A DNA stretch of 64,000 nt from Rhizophagus clarus (Eukaryota > Glomeromycota > Glomeromycetes > Glomerales > Glomeraceae). The notes below the pieces were generated by a model, which worked only from the letters and a program-made list of their open reading frames with translations, was not told the origin of the DNA and made no database searches. Below, in pieces: positions 23,954 through 35,310 of the stretch (position 1 is the stretch's first letter; each line of letters begins with the position of its first letter). Where the stretch lies: NCBI GenBank assembly GCA_015698045.1, contig BLAL01000191.1, forward strand, positions 124,001 to 188,000, read 5' to 3'. A program made the translations under genes and the position numbers.

Positions 23954-25344
23954 TATTTTTTTTTTTTTTTAAAAAACTTTTTCTCTCTCTCTCAAATTTT
24001 TACTTTATTGTTTTGTCTAAAAAATAAAGATAAAGGTATATTTTTTGTTGAAATTTCTTTTCCCATTATTATGTTATTTATAATATTACCCAAATAACCA
24101 ATAAAAATTGATAATTTTGTTGATCATGTGATTGCATGATCATGATTTAATTATTTATTTATCGTTTTTTTTTTTTCTCTCTCTCAAATTTTTACTTTAT
24201 TGTTTTTGTCTAAAAAATCAAGATAAAGGTATATTTTTTGTTGAAATTTCTTTTCCCATTATTATGTTATTCTTAACACTATTATTAATATATTTTTCCA
24301 ATGTATTTCTTCTCACTAACGTCCTAAACAATGTTCTACTATCGAGTTTTTTACTTTATTGGTTTTTCTAAAAAATAAATACAAAGATACATTTTTTATT
24401 GAAATTTCTTTTTCCATCCTGTTAACACTCTTACTAATATTTTTTTCTAATGTGTTTCCTCCTACTAACGTTTCTACTAACAATGTTCTACTGTTAAACA
24501 TTTTTTATTCCTTACTTTTACTAACACTTCTACTAACATTAATACTAACATTAATACTTATACTTTATATTTTTTTTTATTGACGTTCCTTTTCTACTTC
24601 TACTAATTTTCATACTAATATTAATACTAACACTTTCTAATGTAAAAATTTTTTTATTAACGTTCCTTTTCTTTTGCTAACACTTCTACTAATATTTATA
24701 CTAACACTTTTATTACTAACATTTTACTTTCTTTCAAATTAAATAGATATAATGAAATGAAAACAAGCAAACAAGTGAACATTAATTGTAAATTTGTGTA
24801 AAGAGTAGTGAATTTTTTTTATAATATTTTTTGTATAATATTTTTTTTATTATCGATTGAAAATATAAATAAAACTTTCAGTAATTACAATTAAATGAAT
24901 TAAATTACTTTTAAATTACAATTGTATTTAAATTATAAATCTACTACTATTAATGCCCCATAAATGCTATACTTTTTGGCTATTCGATATGTGTGAAAAT
25001 TATGAAATTATGCTTATATTTCAAATACAAATAGGATACATATCGGGTATATATAGGATATTTATTAGCACTATCCGATAAGTGTATAATATCTGTCCGA
25101 TATTTTTTTAAAATATATCGGGTACCCAATAAATCTATGATATGTAATCGATATTTAACTACCTAATATGTATGAGATATGTATCCGATATGTATGTTAT
25201 ATGTCACCGATTTTTTGCATCTGACAGGTATATATTGGGTACCCGATATATGTAGTATTATTAAATAGCATACACATATTTCACACATATTGGGTACATA
25301 TCAGATAGCTGATATGTACCCGATATGTACCCTTTTGACCAGTG

Positions 25345-25589
25345 AATTAAATCCTAATAAGTCGCAGTAATCATGAAAAAAATTCTTATATTTTTGTAAA
25401 AATGAATAAAAATTTATAAAATTATTTATATTTAAAATGCATTTTATTATAATAATAAATATAATGGAAAATTTTAAGTAAAATAATTGTTTGTAAAATA
25501 TTGTAAAATAATTGTCGGCAAAATAATTGATGGTAAAATGATTATCAATAAAATGATTGTTGATAATATGTACCTGTCAGTAAAATGTA
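25345..25589. other. Right arm of the 8-bp-TSD element
   Basis: Non-coding. Repeats of GTAAAATAATTGTCGG and GTACCTGTCAGTAAAATG are reverse complements of motifs in the left arm (17165-17310), as expected of subterminal repeats. Confidence 0.6.
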
Positions 25590-26571
25590 GGGCTCTGATC
25601 AGTTTCAGTAATTACTGAATCGTACTGATCAGTTTCAGTATCAGAGCAGTTTCAGTTTTATGATTTATCGAACCAAAACTTTCAGTTTCAGTATCAGTTT
25701 TGCGATTTACTGAACCGATTTACCGATAATAAAAACGTTTTTTTTATAAGAAAAACGTAAATAATGTAGTTAAAAAAAATGTTGCGAAACATTTTTTACA
25801 TAAACATTTGATATAAAAAATAATGTTTCGCAACATTATTTTTGCAGAACTTGTAAAAAATGTTGCGAAATGTTTTTTACATAAACGATTTGATAAAAAA
25901 TAACATTTCGCAATGTTATTTTTGCGAAACTTGTAAAAAATATTGCGAAACGTTTTTTACATAAACGATTTGATAAAAAAATAACGTTTCATAACGTTAT
26001 TTTTGCGGAACTTGTAAAAAACGTTGCGAAACATTTTTTACATAAACAATTTATTATGAAAAATAACGTTTCGCAACATTATTTTTGCGAACATTGTAAA
26101 AAACGTTGTGAAACGTTTTTATATAAACGTTTGATATAAAAAAAATAACATTTCGCAACGTTATTTTTGCGAAACTTGTAAAAAATGTTGCGAAACGTTT
26201 TTTACATTGGAAATTTAATATAGAAAACAATGTTTTGCAACGTTATTTTCCTTTTTATTTAAAAATGTTGCGAAACGTTTTTATAAAACGATTTAATATA
26301 AAAAAAACGTCTCACAACATTTTTTTTTGTCACTTTAATAAAAAACGTTGCGAAATGTTTTTTTATAGATGATTTGATAAGAAAAAATCATTTCGCAACT
26401 TTTTTTTTGCTAAACGTTGCAAAACGTTTTTTTACTAAACTCGTTCGGTAAATCAGTTCAGTTTTTGGTAATTACTGATCAGTTTCAGTAATCATTAATA
26501 CCGATACCGATTAATTCAGTTCGGTATTAGTTTTTGCAAAAACCGAACTGAACCGAACCGATCAGAGTCCC
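25590..26571. mobile_element. Mutator-like non-autonomous element, 982 bp
   Basis: Ends GGGCTCTGATCAGTTTCAGT and, reversed, GGGACTCTGATCGGTTCGGT. AGTAAAATGTA is duplicated at 25579-25589 and 26572-26582. A 9-11-bp duplication with G-rich TIRs suits the Mutator (MULE) group. No ORF; the interior is a palindromic repeat array. Confidence 0.7.
25735..26440. repeat. Palindromic AACGTTTCGCAACGTT array inside the MULE-like element
   Basis: About eight units of 75-85 bp. Each carries AACGTTGCGAAACGTTTTTT, a short AT spacer TACATAAACGATTTGATAAA, then the inverse AACGTTTCGCAACGTTATTT. Units are alternately identical or lightly mutated (G/A and C/T changes). The array would fold into repeated hairpins. 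Confidence 0.8.
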
Positions 26572-26932
26572 AGTAAAATGTACCTGTCGGTCAAGTGATT
26601 GTTGGTAAAATAACTGTCAGTAATTTGATTGTCAGTAAAATGATTATCAGTAATGTGACCCAGATCCAGAAAAATAGATATCAATAGGTTAATCCAAATA
26701 AGTAAATAAAAAAAACTGGATAGCAATAGGCCAACCCTATTAATATTCAGTTGTAAATGAATAGGTATCCTATTAATATCCTATTAATAACCTAAATATA
26801 CCTGATTTACACCATTTTAAAGTTACCAATTGGGTACTCTGATAAAATAAATTAAAAAAAATTAGGAATCATCTAGGCCTCTATAGGATAGCCTAAATGA
26901 TTCCTGATTTGTCAGCCTTCGACCTGTGTAAT

Positions 26933-27590
26933 TTCAACTGCACTATGTTATATAAAAGAAAGACTACGCTATTAATAAAACCCAGTGAAAAAAAATTAAA
27001 AGTTTTGATAATATTTTAAAATATACTTTACGTTAAAAAGTCCTAGTAAGTATTACAACTAGAACTTATTTCTTGTTATTTGAATAACTCTCTCTGCTTA
27101 TTTCCTATATACTTATTGAACAGTAAGAACTTCTATAGACATTTTAATTTTTGAACCCATCGTTAATACCTTTTTTGTGATGTTTGTGAGTAAAGAGTTC
27201 TTAGTTTTTATCTGTTTTTTACTGTTCTTGTTTCTAAAAATTATTTTTGTCAAGTAACTAGATAAGTATGTAAACAAAAAAGTTGTTTTTCATACTTTGT
27301 TTACTATTTTTTAACTGTTTTTCAAAATTATTTTTGAAAAAATTTTTTCTGAAAAATGAGCATAATGATCAGCAGGAAGAGTTCATGATGTATAAATTAT
27401 AAATTTATTATGTAAAATAAAATTTTCAAATATGAAATATTATTATTTTATTAAAATTGTCAAAATTATATTAATACTATTATTAATTGCATTATTATAT
27501 TACTATCTATCATTAATTACCTAAGAAATTATCAAGTGTATACTGTTTCTTTGAATCTATTGCTATAATTTTTATCATATAATAATATTT
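26933..27590. other. AT-rich spacer
   Basis: No gene, RNA or clear repeat found on either strand. Confidence 0.5.
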
Positions 27591-27591
27591 A

Positions 27592-28110
27592 CAAAAGATT
27601 TAGTATTAAACTTAGAATCATCATTCTGCTGCTCAAAAAATTTGATAAATATTTCCAAACTATCAGCTACATATTTTGCTGTTATTAACAGCATTTTTTC
27701 ATCTAATGTATTTTCATTTTCACATTTCATTTCTTCAAATTGTACAAAGTTTACAATTTGTTTATCAAATAAATGATCTTCTATTAGAATTGAAGAATCA
27801 AGTTATTGTAAATACTTTTATACTTCAGCTACTTCTGGCAAATTATTAAAAATATATTCTAATTCTTCAAAATTAGATTTTTCTGTATCTTCTGAATAAT
27901 TAAAATCCATATTACTTGTAGATAGAAGAATATCAGTTTTATGCTAACAATTTTGAATAGTTGTTGATATAATATTATTTCATGATGTAGTAATATAATC
28001 AATAGTCTCTTTAACATTTAGTTTACTATTTCTAAAAGAAATAAAAAAATACTTAGAAAAATATTTAGTTATTGATTATAAATTAAAATAAAATCATAAA
28101 CTTACTTTTC
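27592..28110 (-). pseudogene. Possible C-terminal relic of a pogo/Tigger-like transposase
   Basis: Minus-strand frame with a few stops reads NVKETIDYITTS, then TDILLSTSNMDFNYSEDTEK, FEELEYIFNNLPEVAEV, FVQFEEMKCENENTLDEKM and ITAKYVADSLEIFIKFFEQQ. An acidic tail with a helical end is usual downstream of DDE_1 domains of pogo/Tigger transposases. Orientation agrees with the N-terminal relic at 31860-32480, but the catalytic middle is not seen, so the link is inference. Confidence 0.4.
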
Positions 28111-28744
28111 ATGATCTATTTTTTTATCAAACTGGTGAATCAAATGTTTATAAAATTCTCGCTTATACTTAGACTTAAACTATGAGTAATTCTAGCATTC
28201 ATAGGCTGAAGATGGATCATTATATTAGGAGGAAGATAAACAAGCTTGATATTAGTAAGTCATAACGGCGGATTTGTTTCATTGTCTAAATATGTTAAAT
28301 TTTGTTATACAATGTATTATAAAAGTTAAAGATATGCAATATAGTGATCTAAAAAAAATGCGTACAATTTTTAAAAGTGCAATTCAGCACGATTTTAATT
28401 TTGGCCAGAATTAACATAATTTTGGCTAGATTTAATATACCGTAACTGGTAATATGATAGTAATGATAATTAGTTAAACAAAAAAGAAAAAAAACTTTAA
28501 CACCACAATCATTAAATCTATAATTACAAAAACAATTTTACACTTAATAATTTGTTGAATAATAATTAATATCACTATAAATTAATAAAAAGGAAATTGT
28601 ATGAAAAAAACTATATTTTAATTCAAAGAAAAAAAATTATACCACAATGTATATATGATTTTATAAAAAAATTAAGCCACAATTGCATAATTTTAATTGT
28701 AATATTAATGTTATAATGCTGTATTAATTGCAAATGCACTGCAA
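28111..28744. other. AT-rich spacer
   Basis: Nothing recognisable apart from scattered AT-rich sequence. Confidence 0.4.
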
Positions 28745-29690
28745 TATATAAGAAAAAATGGAAAATACAGTAAGAAAGGACAAAGGAAGAATAAAGGAAA
28801 GAAGAGATAAATGAAAAGGGATAAAGGGAAGTAAAGATGATCAAAGAGAAATGAGGAAGGAACAAAAAAGGTAAAGGATAGTGAAAAAGAATGAATGAAA
28901 CAAAAAAAGAATGAAAATGAATGAGAAAATGAAAGGGGAATAAAAAGGAATAAAGAGAATAAAAAAAAAATAAAAGGAATAAAAGAAGCAAATGGCAAAT
29001 GAAAAAAAATAAGAGAAATGAAAGAGAATGAAAGAAAGCAAAGGAGGAATGAAAATCAATAAAGGGAACGAAAAAAAGCAACAAAAGAAGTTAAAGATCA
29101 ATGAAAGAAACCAAAGATCATTAAAAAGAAACCAAAGATCAATGAAAGAAACGAAAAAAGTAATGAAAGAAACCAAGGATCAATGAAAGAAACAAAAAAA
29201 AGCAATGAAAGAAATCAAAGATCAATGAAATAAACCAAAAAAGCAATAAAAAAAACAATGATGAAAGGAATAAAAGATCAATAAAAGGAATAACAAAAGA
29301 ACCACAAAAGATCAATAAAAGAACCATGAAAAGAAACGAAAGGAATAATGAAAAAAAGAAACGAAAAAACTACGAAAAGAAGAGAAATAAAGGAGAAAAA
29401 AATGAAAGAAAAGCCAGAACACCCACCCATAGAAAAAAAGAAAGAAAATGGTTAATATCATCTTAAAAGAAAAATAAAACAACAAGAGAAGAGTCGTAAG
29501 AGACTTACTTGAATTTTCACTCATATGGTATACATCTAAAAAGACAAAAAGTTTAATAAAAGAACAAGGGAAAGAATGAAAAGAAAACAAAAAAAAGGAG
29601 AAGAAATTAAAACTCACCTTGAATTTCTGAAATGGATAAAAACAGCCATGCCTAAAAAAAAGAACAAGTTAATAAAAGCAAAAAAAACTT
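28745..29690 (+). repeat. Nearly 950-base purine-rich strand
   Basis: The plus strand is almost all A and G over this span, with imperfect units such as AAAGATCAATGAAAGAAACC repeated from 29090 to 29330 and AATGAAAGAGAATGAAAG-like units before. The Phe/Ser/Leu-rich minus-strand ORFs are translations of this tract and not credible proteins. Confidence 0.85.
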
Positions 29691-29759
29691 ACCTGTTACA
29701 GTATTTAATCCCGAAGCTAAAGGTAACACCATTAAATAAAAAATTTAAATTGTGGTTTA

Positions 29760-29960
29760 TAATTTTTGAAAAAAAAAATTATTTTTTTATTTTTTAAAAA
29801 AAAAATTCCCTTATCATAAAACAAATGATTTTTTATTTTTTTTAAAAAAAAATTTTCTTTAAAAAAAAATGATTTTTTATTTTTTTAAAAAAAATTTCCC
29901 TTAAAAAAATTTCACTTAAAAAAAATGATATATTTTTTAAAAAAAATTTCCCTTCCGCTA
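29760..29960. repeat. Repeated A/T-tract unit
   Basis: Four to five irregular copies of ATGATTTTTTATTTTTTTAA followed by AAAAAATTTCCCTT. Confidence 0.7.
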
Positions 29961-30489
29961 AAATAAAAATCTGAAGTCTGAACAAAACTACTAGCATTGA
30001 TTATCTATTTATAACATAAAAGGCAATATCGCTTACCATTTACGATAAGCTTATCTCATGAGTTGATATAAAAAAGGAATATGTTATATATCACATGCAC
30101 TTTATCTAGTTTTTGAACTGGTATAATCAGTATTATGATCTGATTATTTGGGTAAACAGGTTTTTTTTTTGAATTTATCACATTTAGATAAAAAACAATT
30201 TAAAAAAATAATTATTTTTTTTTTTCTTTTCTTTTTCGTAGTATTGTCAGACGAAAAGTATGACCAGACTTCACAATTTAATATTTTGACATTATTAAAA
30301 TGATTTGTTAAATAACTTTTATAAAAGCATTCTGTAGCTTTCATATATTGTGCATTTAAAAAAAAATTATCCTTTTATTAAATGATCATAGGGCCATTGG
30401 TATTCTGAATCTAATGATATAACTTTTACTATTCTGTTTTACCAAGTTTTACCAAATGTAAAATAAAATAAAAGTATATCGATCATAAT

Positions 30490-30762
30490 ATGACTTATCT
30501 GCAGCAAATGGAATTCCTTGAGACGCGGGTATGTTATTTCTTTGGGAAGAATATCAGAATTGACTTTAAGAAACGTTCTAATGTTTCTTCTTTTTTAATT
30601 TTTGTAGGTGATGAGTTCTCTGGGCTTATTGAGATACAGGTATATTATTTTTGTAGAAAGGCGGCGTTCGCAAGGCTCTGTAATAACGATCATCTATTTA
30701 AAAGTCAAAACTTTCGTACTGGTGGATTTAAATATCATGAGATTTCAATGTCGGTTAAATGA
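30490..30762 (+). pseudogene. Decayed exon fragments, unrecognised
   Basis: GC-richer patches ending in splice-like signals: ACGCGG then GTATGTTATTT, an AT-rich 70-80-bp stretch ending TTTTTGTAG, then GGTGATGAGTTCTCTGGGCT and ATACAG followed by GTATATTATTTTTGTAG and GCGGCG. Spliced reading gives DEFSGLIEIQ and KGGVRKAL. The second intron would be only 17 bases, too short to be removed, so this is likely a remnant. Function unknown. Confidence 0.3.
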
Positions 30763-31269
30763 GTTTTAAAATCATTGTCAGTAAATGATATAAAGGAAGA
30801 TTCTCTGTCTCTATATTTTAAAAACAATTTTTAAAATTAAAAATTATTAAAAGATAATGAAAATTTTGGTTATTTCTTTATTTTCAAAATTCTTTAAATA
30901 TGATGGCAAATTTATACGAAACCCAGTTATTTTTGCTGCCTTATTTAATTATTTTACATCAATAAAAAGCTTTTGGAGAATAAATAATACCATTAACAAC
31001 TGCAAATAACTACAATTGTATTCATAAAACTTTTATTTGCAACTGGTGTAAAAAGTGATGGGTTCTTAAAATAGTTGATGGATTATAAAAAGTTATTATT
31101 ATTTTAATTTTTAAGTATGAGTTGTAAAAAATTTTTTTATTTTCCGATTATTCTACATAAGATTGATAAGATGAATGTATAACACAATCATATTTTGCAC
31201 TGTTTACTAATTTTTTATTAAAAATTCTTAATTTAAGCTAATTTCAAGGATCGGCGCATATGTTTAATA

Positions 31270-31485
31270 TCAGATTTTTTTTAAATTTTTCTGATTGATT
31301 GATTTACTTTTTTTACATCTTTTTCTGTTTTGAGTTGAATAGGACGATTTAGTAATTATCTCTTCACTATCACTATTACTATTATCAGCTTTTTCATTAG
31401 TATTATCATCATTTTCATCAATATTATCATCATTTTTATCAAGTGTTTTTGGATTAAAATGAGATCTTACATTATTAATAAGCAA
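31270..31485 (-). CDS. Short acidic Asp/Asn/Ser-rich ORF
   Basis: 71 residues: SHFNPKTLDKNDDNIDENDD, a Ser-Asp-Ser-Glu-Glu patch, then a basic end (KRCKKSKSINQKNLKKI). It lies downstream of the pogo relic on the same strand, and such tails end some pogo transposases. It may equally be chance in Asn/Asp-codon-rich DNA. Confidence 0.3.
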   Translation of the reverse strand: MLINNVRSHFNPKTLDKNDDNIDENDDNTNEKADNSNSDSEEIITKSSYSTQNRKRCKKSKSINQKNLKKI

Positions 31486-31859
31486 TAAAATCTTTTAATC
31501 CATTATGTAAAACTACCTATTAAGATGTTAAAACTATTTAATAAAAATGTCTGATTTTATTCATGCCTTTGAATTAATATGGTAAATAATAAAAAGTGCT
31601 GATTTGTTAATATTTTTAAAATAGTATGAATTAAGTAATTTTTTAATTATTAAAGAAAAAAACTTATGAAAATTCATAGAATTGGTACACAAAAAAATTG
31701 ATAGACAGTTTTTATTCTAAAAAAAAAATTTTAATATGAATTTTTCTGTTTTTTTTTTTAAAGAAAAGATAATAAAATTTTTTTAAAAAAATATGGCAAA
31801 TTTTTTTAAAGTTTTTTCTTTTAAAATGTAAAGTTTTTTTAAATAAAAATAAACTTACT

Positions 31860-32480
31860 TTTTTTCATCCAAAAACTTTATCTGTAGCAAGAATTTAATT
31901 AAGTTCTATTTAAAAAAAATAAATTTATTTCATCTGTATTATAAATATCTTCTCTACTGTAATTTAATAAAAGCCTCTTTAATCGTGAATGTTCTTTAGA
32001 TAATGTATCTAATGGAATGCTATTAGCTTCACCCAAAAAGTTTACTTTATAAAGTCCATTTCTTTTTTTAAATTTATACACCCAGCCATTGGTACATTTT
32101 ATTTCATTTTCAATTTCCAATGATTTTGCAAATTCTAAGCTTTTTTATTGTATCATCATATTACTTAAAGTAATATTAGCTGCTATAACCTAACTTGTCC
32201 AAATTTGCATAGCTTTATTAAATGTTGAAAATAAAACAGAACATTTACAGAAAGTTTGAAATGTTTTGGCATTTGTAAGAACTGTAAACCATTTACTTCA
32301 GTCTTGCTAAATTTTAGCAACAGTTGGCTGATCAATATTATATTCAGGGTATTTGGTATTAATGTATAAAGCAACATCAGCCTGTTTTATATTTGGATTT
32401 GCTTGTATATATTCACATATTTCTTTTTTTGCATCAAAACTAATGGGAGTACATGTTTTTTTGATAGCATTTTAATAAAG
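31860..32480 (-). pseudogene. N-terminal half of a pogo/Tigger-like transposase (CENP-B type)
   Basis: Minus-strand pieces read in order: AKKEICEYIQANPNIKQADV and NTKYPEYNIDQPTVAKI (psq helix-turn-helix), LEFAKSLEIENEIKCTNGWV with YKFKKRNGLYKVNFLGEAN (CENP-B-type HTH), then YSREDIYNTDEINLFF, the strand with the first catalytic Asp of DDE_1, and NRT plus DKVFGWKK before a GTAAGT donor near 31852. Several stops and frame changes break it. The remaining DDE residues are not found downstream. The 5' TIR lies 370 bases upstream. Confidence 0.7.
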
Positions 32481-32824
32481 AAGTAGAAAAAAAGTTAGGA
32501 AACTTATGGGAAAACCAGATATATTTATATAAAATTTGTATTACTGGCCCCTAGAAATTTCATGAATTTTATTATTCATATTCATAATTTACATTGCTTA
32601 ATTTAGATTGTAGATACATGGTTTTTTTGCTGTATTTAAATTAAATTATATGATTGGTCAGTAATTATAAAGGAGGAAATTGCTATATATTTATTATTCT
32701 ATTGGGCCAACAATTTGGTGTGATAGTGACTATAAGGTGATTGTGACTATAAAGAAGTATTTTTCATATTAAAAGAATTGGAACTAATGTATAGTGTGAA
32801 TAAAGGGGAGGTGTGATTGTACAG

Positions 32825-32850
32825 GAAGTGACTATATAGGGGGATGACTG
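32825..32850 (-). mobile_element. Terminal inverted repeat of the pogo/Tigger element
   Basis: Read on the minus strand: TA, then CAGTCATCCCCCTATATAGT. CAGT starts next to TA are typical of pogo/Tigger ends. The opposite end was not found, so the element is probably truncated or disrupted. Confidence 0.55.
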
Positions 32851-32852
32851 TA

Positions 32853-33429
32853 TATAATAAAACTTCTTTATTGAGATTGAACTGATAAAAGTGTAACAAA
32901 GTAAAAATTCAATGTATATAAATCTTCAGCATTAAATACTTAGAAAAGTAATTATATCCTATAGACATGTTAGCTAAATTCAAAAGATTAACCTCAAAAA
33001 CCTTATACATCTCTTCTGATGATCTTCCTTCTAAACTACTACTCCAAAGAAAAACACCAACCTTCGGGTTTAACTTCTAGCATCCATCTGCCTAAAAAGT
33101 CTGAGAAACTAAACACCTATAACTCCTAAAAGAAAACCACCTGGAGAAAAAGAAAAATACCTATATACTAAATAATAGAATACAGGACTTATCTAACCAA
33201 ATAAAAAAGGAAATACAATAAAAATCAACAATTCCATATTAAAAATTTCTATTAATTAGTATCTATCACTTATTATCATTTTCCTGCTTCTTATTTTGAC
33301 TATATAGATGGTCCGTCATAATCCTCTCTTTGACATAGATTTTTGTCTGTTAAATTCTTTATGTATATATTCAATTAATCTTTTATTATTTTAATTTTAC
33401 ATTTTTTGTTTCTAATATAATTTCTAATT
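32853..33429. other. Spacer without recognisable features
   Basis: Mixed AT-rich sequence; no gene or repeat identified. Confidence 0.4.
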
Positions 33430-34320
33430 GTGTTTCGATTCGCACAATTAGGATATTATTTTTTGCGACTTTTCAATCTTTTTTCTTATATACCTAATTC
33501 TTTTCTTGGCCCTGTTACTGCTCTTCTTAAGCATTCATTTGGTAATGCGTGCAGCTGTGTTGTCTGTTCAGAAATCGGTTTATTAGGTAATCTAGAAGAT
33601 GTCATTAGTTGTATGAACGAACTGTGCAGAGCATTACATCTATATGTTTCGCTATGAAAATGGTTTTAATCCAATACTAGCTAATATTATATGTGAGTTG
33701 CCGATCCGCCTCAAATAGTGAAATTTGTGATGAAACAAGAAAAATATATAAAATTAAGGTATATTGATCCGTGGAGACTCTACCACCACTGGTTTTTATG
33801 GTCCTATCTACAATTGGAATCATCAAAATACCCAGCGTTTATTAAGACAATTCATGTGAATTCTTCCCAATTGCAAAGAGATTTGCTTCAATAAAACGTC
33901 TATAATTCACGTAATATAATTGATGAAAACGATTCCAATTCCAAATTTTGTATGTACTGATGATACTTATTTTCATCAAAAAGAACAAAAAAGAACTTCA
34001 CCTAAATGCAATCAATGATTAAAAAACCAGGATTATCTACGCTATTCATAATAAGCACGGCTGAAAACAGATGGATTCACCTTCATGATATACTTGCAAA
34101 CAGTGATAATAAAGATCACTTTACTTACAAATAGACCGTTCTGTTATGCCAATTATTTCTTTCGTAATTGGATTTTATGTTCATGCATGTTCGGATGATA
34201 TATTTAATAATATCAAAGAATTATGCAACAAGAATTTATTATACCTTAGTCTAAAAAATAACAAATATATTAGAAACAGCGGGAACCTTAAGGGAAACCT
34301 ACCCTTGGGACAGACAACAT
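33430..34320 (+). pseudogene. Decayed coding region of unknown family
   Basis: Protein-like stretches on the plus strand: HSFGNACSCVVCSEIGLLGN, YIDPWRLYHHWFLWSYLQLE, RWIHLHDILANSDNKDHFTY and PIISFVIGFYVHACSDDIFN. Codon-like composition is richer in G+C than the surroundings. The pieces lie in one orientation but the frame is broken several times. I do not recognise the protein; a relic of a mobile or virus-derived gene is possible, and I treat it as a fossil. Confidence 0.4.
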
Positions 34321-35136
34321 AATTAACTTAAAAAGGTAAAGTTTAATAGCTGTACCATAATAGAGCACAAATTCATTAAAACTTTTTTTTTAAAGGTTAA
34401 ATAAGCTTGATTCACACGGGAGAACTTGTATATGTGATATGTTATTTGTATTCGAATAGAGAGGAATTTTTCATTTACGAGATGAAAGCACTAGTAGTAA
34501 CCGAATTAATTACGGACGAATTTTAGAATTAACATGTAAAGCAGAGTATATACTATTTTAGTGCTTATTTACTTGTCGGTATGTAATTTAATACGATTGA
34601 TTAATAACTAAGTAATAAAGAATCCAATTTATTTGTTTTGTTGCTATTCTTTATTATGATAATAATTATGATGTGAAATTATGTTTTAAACGTTTCTTTA
34701 TTCAAATAAATAATATCAAGGATTCAGATTTACGCCAATTTTGTGAATAACGAATAAAGTATTAATAATAAATAAATTTTTTACGAAGATAGTGAAATTA
34801 TTATAACTAATAAAAGTCATGACTTTTTGTCTGGAAAATTTGCGAATTAAATGGAATACATTATTGTTATTATTGTTTATAAATTTAATAACTATACGAA
34901 ATCCAGAATTTAAACAGAGAACTTTCGAGTTTAATTATGTATTTATAATATCTTAATAACGTTCGAAAAAAAAGAAACGAAAAAAAAGGAGTAATAAGGG
35001 AACACGAATTAGTGATAAAAATGTTATCAGAACGAAAAAATATAAAATAATAAAATTTGCGAGGGATATTCTCGATCGAACGAAAAAAATCGTCATCAAG
35101 TATTGTATTGTATGATTCAATAAAGAACCAAACTAA
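34321..35136. other. AT-rich spacer
   Basis: No feature supported. Confidence 0.4.
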
Positions 35137-35310
35137 TTAATAAAAAGAAGAACCATTAAAAAGTTGAGAGAACATAGATTGCCTGGGAAATAGATGAATT
35201 CTTCTTATCGTGTAAGCGTTATATTGATGTGAACTTAGATATCTTCTCAAGAAACGCATTTTCCTGCGTTCACAAACGACACTCTTTTTATTTTTATGTA
35301 AAGAGGGCAT
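35137..35310 (-). CDS. Arg-rich SSFY-tail microprotein 1 (57 aa)
   Basis: ATG at 35308-35310, stop TAA at 35137-35139. Starts MPSLHKNKKSVVCERRKMRF, continues LRRYLSSHQYNAYTIRRIHL and ends QLFNGSSFY. It shares the family plan: basic N-terminal half, TIRRI followed by a P-x-Q pair, then an aromatic helix and the exact G-S-S-F-Y terminus. It is missing about four residues before the last helix compared with the 40.5-kb member. TATAAAATAT lies at 35321-35330, only 11 bases before the ATG, so the real start may be the Met at residue 18. No signal peptide or membrane segment. Small size and Arg content suggest nucleic-acid or partner binding, but function is unknown. Confidence 0.6.
   Translation of the reverse strand: MPSLHKNKKSVVCERRKMRFLRRYLSSHQYNAYTIRRIHLFPRQSMFSQLFNGSSFY

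Larger units (their letters stand above)
17655..25344. mobile_element. CACTA/EnSpm-like element, copy 2
   Basis: Starts CACTGATCAAAATC, ends with CCAGTG, and is flanked by AAT at 17652-17654 and 25345-25347, an independent confirmation of a 3-bp duplication. Collinear with copy 1, except for a 173-bp MITE (18748-18920) and a 2.9-kb Tc1/IS630 element (21027-23953). Without those it is about 4.6 kb. Its trihelix gene is mutated. Confidence 0.85.
17159..26667. mobile_element. 8-bp-TSD element (about 0.8 kb of its own DNA) holding later insertions
   Basis: Left end GGGACCTGTTCAAATTACTG, right end reversed GGATCTGGGTCACATTACTG; both continue GAYAATC. AGAAAAAT flanks it at 17151-17158 and 26668-26675. 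An 8-bp duplication fits hAT or Mutator-like elements. Repeated TTACTGACAATCA-like motifs lie just inside both ends. Removing the nested CACTA copy 2 and the MULE-like element leaves about 823 bp, non-coding. Confidence 0.65.
12464..26928. mobile_element. CACAGGTC-ended element (copy B), host of a deep nest
   Basis: Left end CACAGGTCAAAAGTTAATAA, right end reversed CACAGGTCGAAGGCTGACAA, matching at about 22 of 29 positions with mostly transition differences. TAAT flanks both sides (12460-12463, 26929-26932). Its own DNA is 12464-12547, 14644-17150 and 26676-26928; the rest is later insertions. The piece at 14644-14840 lines up with copy A 11557-11750, which shows that 12548-14643 interrupts it. 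Pairing the two ends over 14 kb is inference from TIR and duplication match. Confidence 0.5.

Noticed and set aside
28623-29617. Overlapping Phe/Leu/Ser-rich minus-strand ORFs resembling membrane proteins
   Set aside because: They are open in several frames at once because the strand is almost pure pyrimidine.
30640-30656. A 17-nt spliceosomal intron (GTATATTATTTTTGTAG)
   Set aside because: Too short for known splicing; more likely a remnant after deletion.
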